DNA from: Bacteroidota bacterium
GTDB taxonomy: Bacteria > Bacteroidota > Ignavibacteria > Tepidaquicellales > Tepidaquicellaceae
Direction: 5' to 3'
DNA: 64,000 nt
Assembly (NCBI GenBank): GCA_018266835.1
Contig: JAFDZP010000003.1
Coordinates: forward strand, 40,647-104,646
Shown: positions 61,374 through 64,000 of the stretch, in pieces
Layout: each line of letters starts with the position of its first letter
Position numbering within the stretch: the stretch's first letter is position 1
Translations under genes and position numbers: made by a program
Notes under the pieces: model-generated
Told to the model about the DNA's origin: nothing
The model's database searches: none
Seen by the model: only the letters and a program-made list of their open reading frames with translations

Positions 61374-61625
61374 TCATTTTCGTTTGAGAAGCTTTTCCGT
61401 TTGCTTCTTCATCTCTTCGCGGCGTTCTTCAAGCACAGCAGCTTTTTGCTTGGAGTAAATATTAAGGGCTCTGTAAATTGCATAGCCTATAAGTATTCCT
61501 CCGAAAACCATTCTGGTGCTTTTTTCAGCGGCTCCCATGATTACTCCTGTCATCAATAGAATTCCTGCAACAAGTAAAACAATTGATGTGATATAACTAA
61601 TGATGACAGAAGTATTCGTATTCAT
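61374..61625 (-). CDS. Small membrane protein
   Basis: 83 residues with two membrane helices (SYITSIVLLVAGILLMTGVI and MVFGGILIGYAIYRALNIY) and a basic, helical cytoplasmic tail (EERREEMKKQTEKLLKR). It sits between tonB and the PstS-like gene with gaps of 18 and 14 bases, so it belongs to the operon. Function unknown. Confidence 0.7.
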   Translation of the reverse strand: MNTNTSVIISYITSIVLLVAGILLMTGVIMGAAEKSTRMVFGGILIGYAIYRALNIYSKQKAAVLEERREEMKKQTEKLLKRK

Positions 61626-61643
61626 TCAGACTAATTGTATAAA

Positions 61644-62495
61644 TTATTTTTCTTTATCGTCGTCATCGGTTTTCTTCTTGGTTCCGAGACTGAATTTAAA
61701 TGGTACGTTAACATAACATCTTACCGGCTGTCCGCCCTGCAATGCAGGTGTGAACTGAAGGTTCATAACCTTATCTGAAATTTCACTATGGAATACATCA
61801 GGTCCGCTGATTGAAGAAACTTTGATAATTTCTCCGCTTGTTCCTACTAAAATCTTTGCTACGCAGGTTCCTTCAATTCCTGATGCTCTTGCGATTTCAG
61901 GATATTTCATTGAACCTCTTACTGAGCTGAGATTAACAGCAACGGGAGCTTTCTCTACTTCAAAAGACTGGAAGTCTTTTTTCTTTTCTTCTTTCTTTAC
62001 TTCTTTTGTTTCAATTTTTTGTTCAACTTTCTTTTGCTCAAGTTTTCCTGTTCCGTCCCATGTTACTTTGTTCGGGTCATCTGTACCTGTTGATGCAACG
62101 GGCACTTTAACTTCATCAAGTTTTTCCTGAGTCTTTGTTGTTAAAACTTCTGATTTTTCCTTAGCTACCGGTTCAGGTACCAAAGCTGCAAGATCTTTCA
62201 ATGCTACAGGCGGAGGTGTTTCAAGTTCCGGTGGAGGAGGAGTTTCTTCACTTGTCGGAGGAGGTAAATCCAAATCCTGCAGTGTGATTAATCTTTGCTG
62301 ATTCTCCTTTTCTGCTTCTATACTTGCTTTAATTTTATTGTAAGCAAATACGCTTCCGATAATTACGAATGCAAAAATAATTGCAATCATTAATCCTCTG
62401 GTAGCGAACTTCTGATAGAGGGCTATCAGTTCAGGAGCTCCATAGGTCATTTTGCCCAATGGTTTTACTTCTTGTGTAGCTGTTGCGGTTGCCAT
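61644..62495 (-). CDS. Energy transducer TonB (copy 1)
   Basis: 283 residues. One membrane helix (about 34-53), then a Pro/Glu-rich spacer (PPPTSEETPPPPELETPPP), then the TonB C-terminal domain (KYPEIARASGIEGTCVAKIL to FTPALQGGQPVRCYVNVPF). It couples the proton motive force of ExbBD to TonB-dependent receptors such as that at 9.5 kb. No exbB/exbD is visible; they may lie beyond the right edge. It is paralogous to the gene at 62772-63635. Confidence 0.92.
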   Translation of the reverse strand: MATATATQEVKPLGKMTYGAPELIALYQKFATRGLMIAIIFAFVIIGSVFAYNKIKASIEAEKENQQRLITLQDLDLPPPTSEETPPPPELETPPPVALKDLAALVPEPVAKEKSEVLTTKTQEKLDEVKVPVASTGTDDPNKVTWDGTGKLEQKKVEQKIETKEVKKEEKKKDFQSFEVEKAPVAVNLSSVRGSMKYPEIARASGIEGTCVAKILVGTSGEIIKVSSISGPDVFHSEISDKVMNLQFTPALQGGQPVRCYVNVPFKFSLGTKKKTDDDDKEK

Positions 62496-62771
62496 GTTAT
62501 AAACCTCGCAAGTTTTTTATTTTAAAAATCGTAAGAAAACTGTAATAGATTTAACCAGTCTATTTTATAATTGTTCCTCTTAACTGCAAAATAAAGAAGA
62601 AATAACATAAAATCTATTGCTAAATTGTAATATTACAATTTTTTTACACTTTTTTTTAAGGGATGGGTTTTACTGATTTTAAGCAGAAAATCCGGCAATC
62701 CTTATCGAATTGCCGGTTTTATCTGTTTTATATGTATATAATTACTTTCTGTAAATATTTAATCATCAATT

Positions 62772-63635
62772 TTATTCATCTATGCTTTTCTTCTGTGTTC
62801 CAAGTGTAAATTTAAAAGGAACATTTACATAACATTTTACTGCTTCACCGCCTTTAATAGCAGGTGTAAACTGCAGATTCATAATCTTATCTTCTATCTC
62901 TGAGCGGAATACTTCCGGTCCGCTTATTGATGCAATCTTTATAATTTCTCCGCTTGAACCGACTAATATCTTCGCTACGCATGTTCCTTCTGTTCCGACC
63001 TGTTTTGCAATTTCAGGATATCTCATTGAACTCTTCACTGAGCTTAAGTTTACTGCTACAGGAGATTTTTCAACTTCAAACGATTGAAACGGTTTATCGT
63101 CTTTTATCTTTACCGGTTCTTCTTTTATAATATTCTCTGCAATCTTATCATTTGTTTTATCGTTCATATTTGCAGTTACTTCATTCGGATTTTCTGTTCC
63201 ATCTTTTCCAACAGGAATATTATTTACCTTATCCAAAGCTTCGACTGTTTTTGTAGTCATTATTTCTGATTCCTGTTTAGCAACGGGCTGAGGAATAAGC
63301 GCAGCCAGGTCTTTTAACTTAACAGTCTGCTCCGCCTTTGGAACATCTACCGGCGCGGTTATTTCTTCTGTCTTCGGAATTATCGGCATATCATAATTCA
63401 ATATCACAATCTCTCTGTTGTATTCTTTTTCATCATTGCCGGTTGCATGCAGCGAACTATACAATGCGACGCTTCCAATGATAATAAAAGCAAATACGAT
63501 TGCAATTAACAATCCTCTGAATGCATACCTCTGATATAATGCTACCAATTCAGGAGCACCGTACTTCATGTTACCAAGGGGTTTTACTTCTTTTGTTACT
63601 TCTGTGTTTCTTTCTTTTGCTTTTTCGGTTTTCAT
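62772..63635 (-). CDS. Energy transducer TonB (copy 2)
   Basis: 287 residues, same order as copy 1: membrane helix (about 35-55), spacer less rich in proline (KTEEITAPVDVPKAEQTVK) and TonB C-terminal domain (RYPEIAKQVGTEGTCVAKIL to FTPAIKGGEAVKCYVNVPF). The N-terminal VKPLGNMKYGAPELVALYQR is nearly the same as in copy 1. The gap of 276 bases between the copies contains a hairpin (aatccggcaatcc...gaattgccggttt), which may end the upstream transcript. Tandem duplication is likely. Confidence 0.92.
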   Translation of the reverse strand: MKTEKAKERNTEVTKEVKPLGNMKYGAPELVALYQRYAFRGLLIAIVFAFIIIGSVALYSSLHATGNDEKEYNREIVILNYDMPIIPKTEEITAPVDVPKAEQTVKLKDLAALIPQPVAKQESEIMTTKTVEALDKVNNIPVGKDGTENPNEVTANMNDKTNDKIAENIIKEEPVKIKDDKPFQSFEVEKSPVAVNLSSVKSSMRYPEIAKQVGTEGTCVAKILVGSSGEIIKIASISGPEVFRSEIEDKIMNLQFTPAIKGGEAVKCYVNVPFKFTLGTQKKSIDE

Positions 63636-64000
63636 TTTAAACCTCGCAAGTTATTAGATTATTTGATTAATAAACTTAGAGATTAAACTATGAGGTTATA
63701 GAAATGTTCCGTAAATTTTGGACTGATTTTTTATATGAACTAAAACCACCCCTCAGTCCCCCTCGTTTTCAAGGAGGGGGAAGTTTGTGTTTCTTGTTCC
63801 AAGTGGAACATATTGAGTGAGAAAAAAATATTCAACTAATTCCCTCTCCTTTTCAAGGAGAGCCTGTCCCGCCAAAGGCGGGAGGGGTTAGGGGGTGGTT
63901 ACACTCTTCAATTCTTATTTGAATATCTAGGTTAATATGAAAATTGAATAAAAAATTAGTGTATCTTTTGAATATGATTTAAACCACCCCCTCAGTCCCC
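63636..64000. repeat. Intergenic region with three CCTCC/GGAGG repeat units
   Basis: No gene is visible. Units of the dispersed repeat lie at 63744-63782 (accacccctcagtccccctc ... aaggagggggaag), 63839-63900 (ctctccttttcaaggagag, a hairpin cccgccaaaggcggg, then ggggttagggggtgg) and 63984-64000 (accaccccctcagtcccc), cut by the edge. Confidence 0.65.

Overview
The window looks like part of a chromosome from the Bacteroidota/Ignavibacteriota side of the FCB group. It is AT-rich. It carries SprA, the outer-membrane translocon of type IX secretion (T9SS), and three secreted proteins ending in the T9SS sorting domain with the NYPNPFNP signature. It also has a TonB-dependent receptor, two TonB proteins, MenG/UbiE-type methylation and anhydro-MurNAc kinase. 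Shine-Dalgarno sites are sparse, TTG starts are common, and some genes appear to start with CTG. I assign no species.

Layout. 1-12.4 kb: the 5' part of sprA (running off the left edge), a divergent outer-membrane metalloprotease/propeller/barrel protein, a PAP2-type membrane enzyme, and a TonB-dependent receptor with an upstream lipoprotein. 12.8-22.2 kb: an inactive-looking nuclease-fold protein, a T9SS cargo protein, two short-chain dehydrogenases, a YfaP-like lipoprotein, the first of two paralogous helical proteins of unknown function, and tRNA-Arg(TCT).

22.3-27.1 kb is the most unusual stretch. Thirteen consecutive minus-strand genes encode very small, charged, low-complexity, almost cysteine-free proteins. 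They are punctuated by duplicated promoter/operator elements, a terminator and a branched RNA-like structure. 27.1-28.0 kb is repeat-rich and without genes. At 28.6-30.8 kb lies a very AT-rich two-gene operon: a phosphoribosyltransferase-like protein of the conflict-system (PRTase-CE) type overlapping a NADAR-domain protein. This is a plausible anti-phage or NAD/ADP-ribose defence module.

30.9-46.5 kb is mostly housekeeping: a GH2-like membrane fusion protein, SMC with an acidic insert, an M42 aminopeptidase, a MtnX-like phosphatase, an ICMT-like methyltransferase, the second helical paralogue, a three-gene operon (SDR, epimerase, aldehyde dehydrogenase), a hairpin array and anmK. 47-50 kb is a partner-switching signalling operon (STAS, HATPase, GAF-SpoIIE phosphatase) followed by a GrpB-like protein. 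50-55 kb has a thioredoxin-like protein, rpsR, menG, a LolC/E-like permease, prfB with a programmed +1 frameshift, an AtuA-C-like protein and a second ICMT-like enzyme. 55-58.9 kb has two tandem T9SS propeller proteins and two tiny ORFs. 58.9-63.6 kb is an envelope operon with two TonB paralogues, a small membrane protein, a PstS-like lipoprotein and a TPR protein.

Intergenic DNA is rich in dispersed palindromes: CCTCCTT/AAGGAGG units, CTCC-loop hairpins and REP-like pairs. No rRNA, CRISPR array, transposase or prophage is visible. The two candidates for undescribed systems are the PRTase-CE/NADAR pair and the disordered-protein cluster with its shared control elements.
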